Shown here: positions 20,324 to 28,284 of the stretch, in pieces
Numbering within the stretch: the stretch's first letter is position 1
Layout of the letters: every line of letters starts with the position of its first letter
Assembly (NCBI GenBank): GCA_022865315.1
Contig: JALHSR010000118.1
Coordinates: 1 to 37,484, forward strand
Source of the DNA: Methanotrichaceae archaeon
Lineage (GTDB): Archaea; Halobacteriota; Methanosarcinia; Methanotrichales; Methanotrichaceae
Direction: 5' to 3'
DNA: 37,484 bases
Translations under genes and position numbers: made by a program
The notes under the pieces: model-generated
The model's input: the letters and a program-made list of their open reading frames with translations, nothing else
The model's database searches: none
Told to the model about the DNA's origin: nothing

Positions 20324-21567
20324 AGAGTTCCCCCCAGCCTGAATAATTCTAAAGCGGACTTCAAGAAAGCCACGTCTCCCTTTTCCGCAGCGTTCTTGAG
20401 GGATTTAGTAGGTTCGGCTAAAAGCTTGTTCACTATTGAATGACTCATATCACTCAAAACCTGCTGTTCTATCTCGCCTAGAGTATGGTAGAAACTAAGC
20501 TTATTCATAGCTTTCCGAACCTCTTGTTCCTTAATTGCCTCTGCTTGAGAATATAGAAGAGCCAACAATTCTTCAGCCTGTTTCCTTTTGTACTTTGCTT
20601 TTAGAAGTTCATACTCCTCCCCGATGATAGCTTCTACCTTTTCAATTTCAGCCATCCTTTGCCTCATATTCTCACTGCTTACGCATTTCAATCCATCAAT
20701 ATTGTGCAATTCTACATTATGCACTTGAGAAACCGCTTCTTCCACATCGCGGGGATTGGCTATATCAATAATGAGCAATTTCGATAGGCGGTCAGCCATT
20801 GCCTTTTCGATATCGCTTTTTAAAAGAATATAATGGGGTGCTGATGTAGCACTGATGACCAAGTCCACGACTCTAAGATGAGATTTCATTTCCTCAAAAG
20901 GTATAGCTATCCCGCCTAGACTTTCTGCTACCGATTGAGCTGAGCTGAAGGTTCTGTTAGTAACGTAAAAAGAGTCTACACCTTTATCATGGAGAGCCTT
21001 CGTTATGAGTTCACCTGTTTCACCCGCTCCTATCACCATAACGGTTTTCCCTTTTAAATCCCCAAGAATCTCTTCGGCCAAGTCCACAGAAGCAGAACCC
21101 ACCGAAACAGAACGTTCATTTATTCGTGTTTCCTTTCGCACCCGTTTTCCCACCTGGATGGATTTCTTAAGAGCAGTCTCCAGCAGCCACCCTATTGTTC
21201 CAGCTTTCTTGGCCATATGATAGAGGTCTTTTATTTGCCCAAGGATCTGATCCTCACCTAATACCATAGACTCCAGGCCGGAGGCCACTCTCAGAAGATG
21301 CAGAACAGATTCATCATGGTCGTAAAAATCAATAATGCGTGAAGAGACACGAGCTTTCTTAGCTAAATCAAAAAGTACTTTTTCTCCTTTAGGAGAGACA
21401 ACATAGATTTCTACACGATTGCATGTCTTTAGAACAGCACATTCCTCGACTTGGTCTTGAGATTTAACCCAGCTAAGAATAGTCGCAACGTCTCCATGCC
21501 AAGCTCTTTCAATTTCTTCAATGGAGGCCTTGCGATGAGTAACTAGCATTGAGGCAATCTTGCTCAT
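20320..21567 (-). CDS. hemA: Glutamyl-tRNA reductase
   Basis: Reduces glutamyl-tRNA(Glu) to glutamate-1-semialdehyde, the first committed step to tetrapyrroles. The catalytic cysteine lies in VLKTCNRVEIYVV, followed by VASGLESMVLGEDQILGQIK, the NADPH-site VMVIGAGETGELITKAL, the DLVISATSAPH strand and a helical dimerisation C-terminus. The open frame extends to ATG 21579, but ATG 21567 (MSKIASMLVTHRKASIEEIE) matches the family N-terminus, giving 415 residues. Either start lies within the 3' end of the upstream sirC-like gene, so the genes overlap by about 50-62 bases. The reductase domain is complete. Confidence 0.95.
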   Translation of the reverse strand: MSKIASMLVTHRKASIEEIERAWHGDVATILSWVKSQDQVEECAVLKTCNRVEIYVVSPKGEKVLFDLAKKARVSSRIIDFYDHDESVLHLLRVASGLESMVLGEDQILGQIKDLYHMAKKAGTIGWLLETALKKSIQVGKRVRKETRINERSVSVGSASVDLAEEILGDLKGKTVMVIGAGETGELITKALHDKGVDSFYVTNRTFSSAQSVAESLGGIAIPFEEMKSHLRVVDLVISATSAPHYILLKSDIEKAMADRLSKLLIIDIANPRDVEEAVSQVHNVELHNIDGLKCVSSENMRQRMAEIEKVEAIIGEEYELLKAKYKRKQAEELLALLYSQAEAIKEQEVRKAMNKLSFYHTLGEIEQQVLSDMSHSIVNKLLAEPTKSLKNAAEKGDVAFLKSALELFRLGGTL

Positions 21568-22222
21568 CTCGCATGGCATGTTCTCGGGCTCTCATATAGG
21601 CCTTTTCGTAGGACTCATTGAGAAGCCTCCAAACCTCCTTATCCTCGAGAATGTTCCATACTATTTTTGATCTATTGTTCTGAAGAGGCACGGATTCCTT
21701 TAGCTCTCGCCGTATATGCCCTAAGAGTCTAGCCATCCCTTGATAATCTTCCCGCAGATATTTCTCTAATTTTAAACGCAAATACTTGGAGAGAGCCGGG
21801 CTTTCTGTGGAAATGGCTATCGTTACGGGATCTCTTCTCACTATAGATGGTACTACAATATCCCCAACCCCGTCCACTTTATTAATCATAATTCCAAGAT
21901 CATTCGCTTTCTTCTCGATAGCTCTATTTAGATCAGCATCGTTTGTCGCTGGTACGACGATGAAGGCTCCCTGAAGATACCGAGCGTAGTCCTCATAAAG
22001 ATCGGCCCTTATCAGTTCCAATGTTCCTTTTTGGCTTTGCTCTATGAGATTAGTCGTGAAATTTTTGCTCACCACTTGCACACGGGAGTACTGCGAAAAT
22101 AAAATAGCTTTGCGCTCGCCTACTTTCCCCCCGCCAAATATCACAATCAGCTTCGATTTCAAATTCAAGTAAAGAGGGATAAGATTCTTCCCAAAGCGTT
22201 CTTGGTCGTCAATCTCGGCCAT
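21518..22222 (-). CDS. Precorrin-2 dehydrogenase/sirohydrochlorin ferrochelatase-like (Met8p/SirC family)
   Basis: NAD-dependent enzyme oxidising precorrin-2 to sirohydrochlorin. It shows LIVIFGGGKVGERKAILFSQ (NAD site), a segment ending in IVVPATNDADLNRAIEKKA, INKVDGVGDIVVPSIVRRDPVTIAISTESPALSKYLR and a helical C-terminal region. It lacks the CysG methyltransferase domain. TTG 22231 overlaps the ahbB stop, but ATG 22222 (234 residues) has AGGAT about 9 nt upstream, so I prefer it. Methanogens need this product for siroheme and F430. Ferrochelatase activity is uncertain. Confidence 0.88.
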   Translation of the reverse strand: MAEIDDQERFGKNLIPLYLNLKSKLIVIFGGGKVGERKAILFSQYSRVQVVSKNFTTNLIEQSQKGTLELIRADLYEDYARYLQGAFIVVPATNDADLNRAIEKKANDLGIMINKVDGVGDIVVPSIVRRDPVTIAISTESPALSKYLRLKLEKYLREDYQGMARLLGHIRRELKESVPLQNNRSKIVWNILEDKEVWRLLNESYEKAYMRAREHAMRDEQDCLNASYSSQGLH

Positions 22223-22227
22223 ACTTT

Positions 22228-22689
22228 TCAAATCCTAGCGCTGGTTTTCTTGTACTCTTTCTCGCTGAATAGAACCTTATACTCCTCTACGCTAGTGGCA
22301 TCGGAAAGCTCTTTGGCAATTCGCAGGCAATCTTCTTTGCTGCGAGAATGGATAACTGTATAAAGATTATAAGGCCAATTATGAGCGAGTTCCCTCTCAT
22401 AACAATGGGTAACCTCCTGCGAAGAGGCTAAAATCGTTCCTACTCTTTCTAAATCTTGTGGAGCTACTTTCCATGCAACCATGGCGTTAGCAACAATACC
22501 CAATGCTCGATGCCCCATAGTTGCAGCAAAACGCCTTATTATCCCTTGTTCAGTCATGAGCTTTAGCCGCTTAATTACTTCCTCGTCGGATATTCCAAGT
22601 TCCTCACCCAGAAGGAGGTAAGGTTTTTCCGTGAGTTCTATACCATTTTGAGCTGCTCTTAAAAGCGAAAAATCCAGAGAATCAATCAT
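22228..22689 (-). CDS. ahbB: Siroheme decarboxylase subunit AhbB-like (Lrp/AsnC-type)
   Basis: The 153-residue protein has an Lrp/AsnC-like winged helix (GEELGISDEEVIKRLKLM) plus the ferredoxin-like core of siroheme decarboxylases. VTHCYERELAHNWPYNLYTVIHS matches the conserved HCYER...WPYNLYxxxH block of AhbB, and MGHRALGIVANAMVAWKV is also AhbB-like. With AhbA, the enzyme decarboxylates siroheme to 12,18-didecarboxysiroheme in the alternative heme pathway. No ahbA or ahbC/D is in the window. It overlaps the upstream beta-helix gene by ATGA, and its own stop overlaps the TTG that could begin the next gene. A purely transcriptional role is less likely given the neighbours. Confidence 0.82.
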   Translation of the reverse strand: MIDSLDFSLLRAAQNGIELTEKPYLLLGEELGISDEEVIKRLKLMTEQGIIRRFAATMGHRALGIVANAMVAWKVAPQDLERVGTILASSQEVTHCYERELAHNWPYNLYTVIHSRSKEDCLRIAKELSDATSVEEYKVLFSEKEYKKTSARI

Positions 22690-24848
22690 TTCCAGCCTCC
22701 GGGATCTTGGAATGGATATTTATCGATGCCTTGGGTCCGAATCTCCTTAATCGAATTTCCAGGATTTCCTGAAACCTCGTGATCGCTCCAATAATTGCCA
22801 CCTAGCTTTGGACCCGCATTCCATTGATTAATCCCATTATCAAGTGCATTCTGATAGCCATTTTCAACGAAGATGTTGTGATATAAGAGATTATCTTTAC
22901 AATCTACGAGGTTGACGCCAGAAATCTCATTACGGATAAAATTGTTCTCTTTAATCTCGCAAAGAGATGAAAAACTCATTCTGAGACCATATCGAATGTT
23001 CTGATTCAGATTGTTGCCCTCTATTTTCGCTTTTTGGGAAGATTGGACGAAAACACCTTGACTGTTATTTAGAGCGCTATTTCCTCGTAATTCAGCACTC
23101 GAGAGCTGCTCCAGAACTATGCCATCTAGTTTATTTTCTTTTAAACTATTATTTAAAATTTGACAAGCATTAGATCCAAAGAGAGCAAGACCCCGCGAAT
23201 TCTGTTGCATTTTATTTTCTGCGATTAAGCACTTATGGGAGTTGATTAAAGCGATCCCATCATCTTTATTTTGATTGGCGGTGCAATTGATGAGGCTACA
23301 CAGACGACAGTTTACCAGTGAAATACCTTTGCCTGACATATAGGTGTCTGATGAAGTCAGGCTCAGGTTTAATGAATCCAATAATTTAAAACCAACCTCT
23401 TCACTGCCCAATGCAGTATCATTAAAAAATTGGCCATTTTTAGAATCTGTGGCCATAAAACCAATTTTGCATCCATCTGCCAAACTACCGTTCACTATCC
23501 AGTTTGAGGATCTCATAATCGCTATACCTTCTTCGCTATGCGAAATATTGCTTGCACGAATAGCGCAGCCAATAGAGTTCACAATAAGAATGCCGGCAGT
23601 GCTGTTGGATATATTTTGATTTTGAATGCTGACATTACTACAACCTATTAAGCCCACGAAGCCATAGTCATTTGTCACATTAAGATCGCTTTTATTTATT
23701 AGATAGCATATCGGCTTTCCGTCGGCTAGGTTAGAGCGATCAATATCCTGAATATAAAAATCGAAACTCGATAAAGCCAAAGGAGCGCTGGAGATTTCGC
23801 CTGAATCAATACGCAAATTAAAATGATTTTTGTTCATGGAATTGTTCCGCAAGAAATTCTGTATTGAACCCCTCAAAGAAATTCCATAATTGTTACTATG
23901 AACTTTGTTACTGTTTAGAAGATTGATGACAGAGTTGGTTAGAAGAATGCCGTTGCCATTTCCGATAAGCTCATTTTCTAGGAACATATTGCTACGAGAA
24001 TTATTCGAATAAATGCCTGCTCGTTCATTATTCTTGCAGAGGTTATCGCTCAGACTGTTATTATCGCTTTCTCTCAAGCTGATTCCTAATTTACAGTTAT
24101 TTATATAATTTTTAGAGAGGTTGTTGCCGTCTGAGACTAAAAGGTCAATACCACTTAGGTATTGGCCAGAGATATTATTATTTTCTATCCAATTTCCACT
24201 AGATTGGGATAGAGTAATGCCAAAAAACTGACCGGTTAAACTATTGCTTGATAACGTATTCTCGGTAGATGAGATAATTTCAATGCCTGTTCCGGTATGA
24301 AAACTGCATCCGTTTACCTCATTTAATGAACCATTTTTGATGGATATACCCTTATTTCCCCTGAAAGTACTGTTAATGATATTGCATCTTGAACTCGCTA
24401 ATTCCATTCCTACTTCAGAATCTAAATGACATTCTTCGAAAGTGTTATTGACACCCTTTACACTTATGCCAATGGATCCTTTTAAATCGCAATGACCAAT
24501 GAGATTACCTGAGGACTCGACAAACAAGACCTCGCTCTTCCCAGCTCCGATTAACGATAAATTCTCAGCAACGCAACCAGGAGCGTTTATGCGTAAAGCG
24601 TTACCATCATGGCCATTTATGATGACAGCGCCTTTAGCGGTCAATCCAATAATTCTGAGAGTTCGGTCAAGTAAAATGCCTTCGTATTCACCTGGCTTGA
24701 CAAGTATAGTATCTCCATCATCCGCAATTAATATTGCCTGAGATATGGTTTTAAAATCTCCCTCCCCTAATGGATCAACTACAAAAGTACTCCCTTCAGT
24801 GGTGAATACAAACATTAGAAATCCCAAGAAGAACCAAGACCATTTCAT
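22686..24848 (-). CDS. Secreted parallel beta-helix (NosD-like) repeat protein
   Basis: The 720-residue protein has an apparent Sec signal peptide (MKWSWFFLGFLMFVFTTEGS) followed by FVVDPLGEGDFKTISQAILIADDGDTILVKPGEYEG, the usual entry of NosD/CASH-domain proteins. From about residue 60 it is built of beta-helix rungs rich in Asn and Ser: N-x-I-x-x-N, LENNxIS and GIxLxxSxxNxIxxN, with LYHNIFVENGYQNALD, GGNYWSDHEVSGNP and IDKYPFQDP at the end. No C-terminal anchor is visible, so it may be secreted or loosely attached. The stop overlaps the ahbB start (ATGA), so it leads the tetrapyrrole operon. Its job is unknown; NosD proteins assist copper-enzyme assembly in denitrifiers, but nothing here shows that. 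Confidence 0.85.
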   Translation of the reverse strand: MKWSWFFLGFLMFVFTTEGSTFVVDPLGEGDFKTISQAILIADDGDTILVKPGEYEGILLDRTLRIIGLTAKGAVIINGHDGNALRINAPGCVAENLSLIGAGKSEVLFVESSGNLIGHCDLKGSIGISVKGVNNTFEECHLDSEVGMELASSRCNIINSTFRGNKGISIKNGSLNEVNGCSFHTGTGIEIISSTENTLSSNSLTGQFFGITLSQSSGNWIENNNISGQYLSGIDLLVSDGNNLSKNYINNCKLGISLRESDNNSLSDNLCKNNERAGIYSNNSRSNMFLENELIGNGNGILLTNSVINLLNSNKVHSNNYGISLRGSIQNFLRNNSMNKNHFNLRIDSGEISSAPLALSSFDFYIQDIDRSNLADGKPICYLINKSDLNVTNDYGFVGLIGCSNVSIQNQNISNSTAGILIVNSIGCAIRASNISHSEEGIAIMRSSNWIVNGSLADGCKIGFMATDSKNGQFFNDTALGSEEVGFKLLDSLNLSLTSSDTYMSGKGISLVNCRLCSLINCTANQNKDDGIALINSHKCLIAENKMQQNSRGLALFGSNACQILNNSLKENKLDGIVLEQLSSAELRGNSALNNSQGVFVQSSQKAKIEGNNLNQNIRYGLRMSFSSLCEIKENNFIRNEISGVNLVDCKDNLLYHNIFVENGYQNALDNGINQWNAGPKLGGNYWSDHEVSGNPGNSIKEIRTQGIDKYPFQDPGGWK

Positions 24849-24985
24849 TGACCAAAAATATGAACCAAAGCGTATTATCTATGACGGTCGATTTGAAATG
24901 AAATAACCTTCATCAGTAAAATGCTACTTGCAGAAAGGTAGAAATATTCAATAACACATATTTCTTAAATGAAGGTTGGGTTAGT

Positions 24986-26224
24986 ATGCTGGTTCCTTTC
25001 CGAATTTTAATAGTCGAAGATGATCCTGAACATGCTGATCTAATTAGGTTAGGTTTCAAGAAGCACGATGAGTTTTTCTTAGATTTCGTCTCGACAGGAG
25101 AACAAGGGCTCGAGATGACCGCTCATAATTCCTATGACTTAATTTCAATTGACCTTATTCTTCCAGGCATCAGTGGACTTGATGTCCTTGTTAACATTCG
25201 AAAGCTTGATCCCGATATACCTGTAGTCATGGTATCGGGGCGTGGAACTGCGGATCTAGTGGTTGTGGCCTTCGAGAACCGAGCTACTAAATATGTTGTA
25301 AAAAGCTTGGAGAGTTTCAGGAGCATGCCTTACATTTTCGAAAATCTAATTCAAGAAGCTCGGTTCAAAATTAGCGAACGCAAGATGAAAGAACAGATCG
25401 AACGCTCTGAGAGAGTCCATAGAAGCGTCGTGGAGAATGCATTAGCTGGTATCTACATTTTGCAGGAGGGATTGTTTAAACTAGTAAATCCGAAGCTTGC
25501 TGAAATATTTGGATATGATCCTGACACATTAATCGGCAATCACTTCTGGCAGTTGGTAAAACCTGATGATATAGAATGCATAAGCAAATTGGGGGGCAAC
25601 CAGCATACACCTGCGCCAGTATACGAGTCGAAGATATTGCGTAAAGATGGAGAAACGCGTTGGATTGAATTCAGAACCGTGCCCATTGAGTATGAGGGGC
25701 ATAGAGCTATTCTCGGAAATCTAGTTGATATAACGCTACGAAAAGAACGAGAGATCTCGCTACTTGAAACCAATCGAGAGCTGACTGTTATCAACAAAAT
25801 TCTCAACAGGACCATCAATACCGAATCTGATATAGAAAAAATGCTGGAAGATACTTTGGAAGATATTGTTTGCGGAATAGACGGAGCAAAGATAGGTGGA
25901 ATATTCCTTAATGAAAAAGAGGGGTTAGTACTAAAAGCTCTCAACGGCTCTGTAGAAGAGCTAATTTCATTCATAGAGGGAGTGGATCTTAGCAGCCTAA
26001 TGAATGCAACTGGATTCATTAAATGTGATCATAGATCGGCATATCAGTGGATGTCCGCTCCAATAATCTTCGATGGGATAAAGGAGGGTGCTATAATTGT
26101 AGCTTCAGAGCCCGTTGATAAAAACAGAGCTCTTGCTTTCCTGGAAAATGTAATTAGACATTTAGGCTGCTTGATAGAAAGCTATAGGCAGCATACATCT
26201 ATGCAACATGCCGTTGAGCCTTAA
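24986..26224 (+). CDS. Receiver-PAS-GAF regulator without kinase domain
   Basis: The 412-residue protein is a three-domain signalling protein. Residues about 6-125 form a receiver domain with the acidic pocket Glu11-Asp12-Asp13 in VEDDPEH, phosphoacceptor Asp56 in SIDLILPGISG, Ser in VVMVSGRG and Lys in KYVVKSLES. About 135-255 is a PAS domain (YILQEGLFKLVNPKLAEIFGYDPDTL ... WIEFRTVPI ... LGNLVDITLRKER). About 275-395 is GAF-like. There is no HisKA/HATPase or DNA-binding domain, so the output is unknown. It may be a partner of a separate histidine kinase or a sensory component whose own kinase is lost. It starts at ATG 24986 and has no same-strand neighbour. Confidence 0.85.
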   Translation: MLVPFRILIVEDDPEHADLIRLGFKKHDEFFLDFVSTGEQGLEMTAHNSYDLISIDLILPGISGLDVLVNIRKLDPDIPVVMVSGRGTADLVVVAFENRATKYVVKSLESFRSMPYIFENLIQEARFKISERKMKEQIERSERVHRSVVENALAGIYILQEGLFKLVNPKLAEIFGYDPDTLIGNHFWQLVKPDDIECISKLGGNQHTPAPVYESKILRKDGETRWIEFRTVPIEYEGHRAILGNLVDITLRKEREISLLETNRELTVINKILNRTINTESDIEKMLEDTLEDIVCGIDGAKIGGIFLNEKEGLVLKALNGSVEELISFIEGVDLSSLMNATGFIKCDHRSAYQWMSAPIIFDGIKEGAIIVASEPVDKNRALAFLENVIRHLGCLIESYRQHTSMQHAVEP

Positions 26225-26261
26225 TTGCAGCCACTAAAGAGCGGTCGTATTACTGAGTGAA

Positions 26262-26712
26262 TTAGATTTTGCCTAACCTTTGCAGCGTCGTTGCATGGCT
26301 GGCAAATAATACTGCGATCATGAACCAGCCGGAAAATTGACGAGCCAGCAATTTCCTGTGGATGCAAAGCATCTGCAAATGTAGCGATAATGATTGTTAT
26401 CAACCTATCTGCACGACCCATAATCCCTCCATACAACTGACCTAGATGCAGTGCCTGAAGCCTGCGTTCTGATATAGCTTGTCATCAGCGCCCCAAAGCG
26501 GATAGGAATCCGATTGGCCAAAGCACCATCTTTTAGGCGAAAGATTGCATTTAAAAACACTAATAATGCCGCAATAAAAACTAAGCGGACTTCAAAGGTG
26601 GATAAAAGTAGAATCCTGCAGAAGCGGCCGCGAGACAAGAGATACTAAAGATAGCGGATTTGGCGAGATTCCGAATATTTTGCGGCAACCATAAGGGGTC
26701 AATTGCCAACAT
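26262..26712 (-). pseudogene. Decayed CDP-alcohol phosphatidyltransferase (archaetidylinositol-phosphate-synthase-like)
   Basis: No single frame works, but pieces of one protein appear in order. About 26681-26635 reads KIFGISPNPLSLVSLV. 26634-26602 reads LAAASAGFYFY. About 26586-26500 reads LVFIAALLVFLNAIF then DGALA. 26497-26453 reads GALMTSYIRTQASG. 26436-26335 reads YGGIMGRADRLITIIIATFADALHP. 26333-26262 reads GWFMIAVLFASHATTLQRLGKI-stop. The pieces match the N-terminal region, the DGxxA part of the CDP-alcohol motif (the preceding Asp is absent), the TSYxxTQA loop and the C-terminal membrane segment. At least four frame changes are needed. The block between DGALA and GALMTSY, which should hold GxxxDxxxD, is missing. 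It begins at ATG 26712 just after the AK6 stop, as if it was once the next gene of that operon. An intact copy elsewhere would explain tolerance of the loss. Confidence 0.85.
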
Positions 26713-26716
26713 AGAT

Positions 26717-27238
26717 CTATTCCAAAATCCATCCAGAGTCAAGAAAATCCTCCAGCCAGTCTACCTGTCCAGGCGTAAATCTTATTTCACCCTTTATCAC
26801 TCGAATTATTAGCCCAGCAACTTGTTCTGGAGTTTTTCCAGTGGTATCTATTTCATCCACTTGATAACAATTCTCTACTGCCTCCGCCAATACGATATCT
26901 AGAGCCTCAGCTTCTAAGTTTTCGCGAATCTTCTTTTCATTATATCCCCTTGACTCCAACCTCTTTCTTAGTTCTTGCGGATTCAGTCTGAGAACAATAG
27001 CTTTCTTTGCAAAGAAATGGGAAAAATGACTATCAAGAATAAGAATATCTGCAGTATCCAGTTCACCCAGATGATCATCTATGCCATTCATGTCGGCCTC
27101 TAAACATCCCCTTTCCGGATCCATGCCAAGACAAAGACCCTCATTGACGAGGTCGTTTATGCCTACGATTCTATAGGGAAGAAGCCTAGATATCGTGGTC
27201 TTTCCTGTGCCTGGAGTACCCGTAAGTGCTATCTGCAT
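26717..27238 (-). CDS. Adenylate kinase, AK6/Fap7 type (P-loop)
   Basis: The 173-residue NMP kinase has a Walker A GTPGTGKTT at residues 7-15, a short NMP-binding segment (INDLVNEGL), ILDSHFSHFF (Walker B-like), then LRLNPQELRKRLESRGYNEKKIRENLEAEALD, the LID region characteristic of the Fap7/hCINAP/AK6 family, ending in RFTPGQVDWLEDFLDSGWILE. AK6 proteins act in ribosome small-subunit maturation and as adenylate kinases. The start ATG 27238 overlaps the hisC stop by 10 bases. Confidence 0.93.
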   Translation of the reverse strand: MQIALTGTPGTGKTTISRLLPYRIVGINDLVNEGLCLGMDPERGCLEADMNGIDDHLGELDTADILILDSHFSHFFAKKAIVLRLNPQELRKRLESRGYNEKKIRENLEAEALDIVLAEAVENCYQVDEIDTTGKTPEQVAGLIIRVIKGEIRFTPGQVDWLEDFLDSGWILE

Positions 27239-28284
27239 AGCTTCTGATATACTTCGAGAAAACGATTATTTTGCTCCGATGTTCCAACAGTCACCCGGAT
27301 ATGATGGCTCACAGCGCCACGAAAAGAATGACAATCCCTGATGATAATTCCTTGCTTGAGAAACTTTTCGGCGGTAATATCGGAAGGTTCGATTGTCTTT
27401 ACATACAAAAAATTAGCTTGGGATGGATAAGATCTCATTTCTTTAAGAAGACGCTCCCGCTCCGATCGAATCTTCAAAACAGAATTGTGCATGTAGTCAA
27501 GGTCATTTAGGGCGGTTATGCCTGCAGCTACCGATGCGCATGTTATGCCAAAGAAGGGCGGGGCAGCTCTTCTATACTGATTAGCAATCCAATCAGGAGC
27601 AACTGCGTAACCAATACGGAGGCCAGCAAGACCAAATGCTTTGGACATCGTTCTGCCTACTATGAGATTGTCGTTATCTTTCACCAAGTTTACAAGGCTC
27701 TTATCTGCAAATTCTACGTAGGCCTCGTCGAGGAAAACGATTGCTTCGGTCGTTTCCAATATTTGGAGCACCGTCTCCTCTGAGGAGGCATTACCTGTGG
27801 GATTATTAGGTGAACAAATGAAGGCCATCTTCACGTTATTAGGAACAGTTTGAGGAATTTCGAAATCTAAACTGCGATCAACAAAGACCGGGGTTGCCCC
27901 GCTTAGAATCGTCAGAATCTCGTAATAGCTAAAAGTCGGAATGGGGATAAAGGATTTATCACCTTTTTCTAGGAATAGCCTGGTCAGAGTTTCCATGACC
28001 CCATCCATTCCAGCTCCTACAACTATATTCTCTTCAGGGAATCCTATATATCCTGACAGAGCACTCAGCAATTCTTCTGGTTCCGGGTAACGTTCAGGAA
28101 AGATACTCTGAAGGGCCCTTGCCACTTTGGGAGTTGGGCCATAAGGATTCTCATTGCTGCCTAGCTTGACAATATCTCCCGGAGGGAGATTATATTTCCT
28201 GGAGATTTCTGTGTAGCCTTTGCCGGCTACATAAGCATTGAGCTGGGATAGGCATGGCCTAAGCTTCAGCGCTCGTTTCTCCAA
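27229..28284 (-). CDS. hisC: Histidinol-phosphate aminotransferase
   Basis: The 351-residue PLP-dependent class I/II aminotransferase fits HisC: LRPCLSQLNAYVAGKGYTE at the N-terminus, IVKLGSNENPYGPTPKVARAL, VVGAGMDGVMETLTRLF, SPNNPTGN, LDEAYVEFAD and the PLP lysine in GRTMSKAFGLAGLRIGYA. HIRVTVGTSEQNNRFL is the family C-terminal arginine motif. The start is TTG 28284, 25 nt inside the argD 3' end, with GGTGAAGG just upstream, so the two genes are translationally linked. The function is histidine synthesis; substrate spread to tyrosine or phenylalanine is common in HisC. Confidence 0.93.
   Translation of the reverse strand: MEKRALKLRPCLSQLNAYVAGKGYTEISRKYNLPPGDIVKLGSNENPYGPTPKVARALQSIFPERYPEPEELLSALSGYIGFPEENIVVGAGMDGVMETLTRLFLEKGDKSFIPIPTFSYYEILTILSGATPVFVDRSLDFEIPQTVPNNVKMAFICSPNNPTGNASSEETVLQILETTEAIVFLDEAYVEFADKSLVNLVKDNDNLIVGRTMSKAFGLAGLRIGYAVAPDWIANQYRRAAPPFFGITCASVAAGITALNDLDYMHNSVLKIRSERERLLKEMRSYPSQANFLYVKTIEPSDITAEKFLKQGIIIRDCHSFRGAVSHHIRVTVGTSEQNNRFLEVYQKLCR

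Noticed and set aside
22686-24848. Repetitive Asn/Ser-rich sequence as a low-complexity non-coding region
   Set aside because: A single open frame of 720 codons with signal peptide and regular beta-helix rungs is convincing as protein.
26405-26638. 77-residue minus-strand frame as a separate membrane protein
   Set aside because: It is one frame of the decayed CDP-alcohol transferase and continues only after frame changes.
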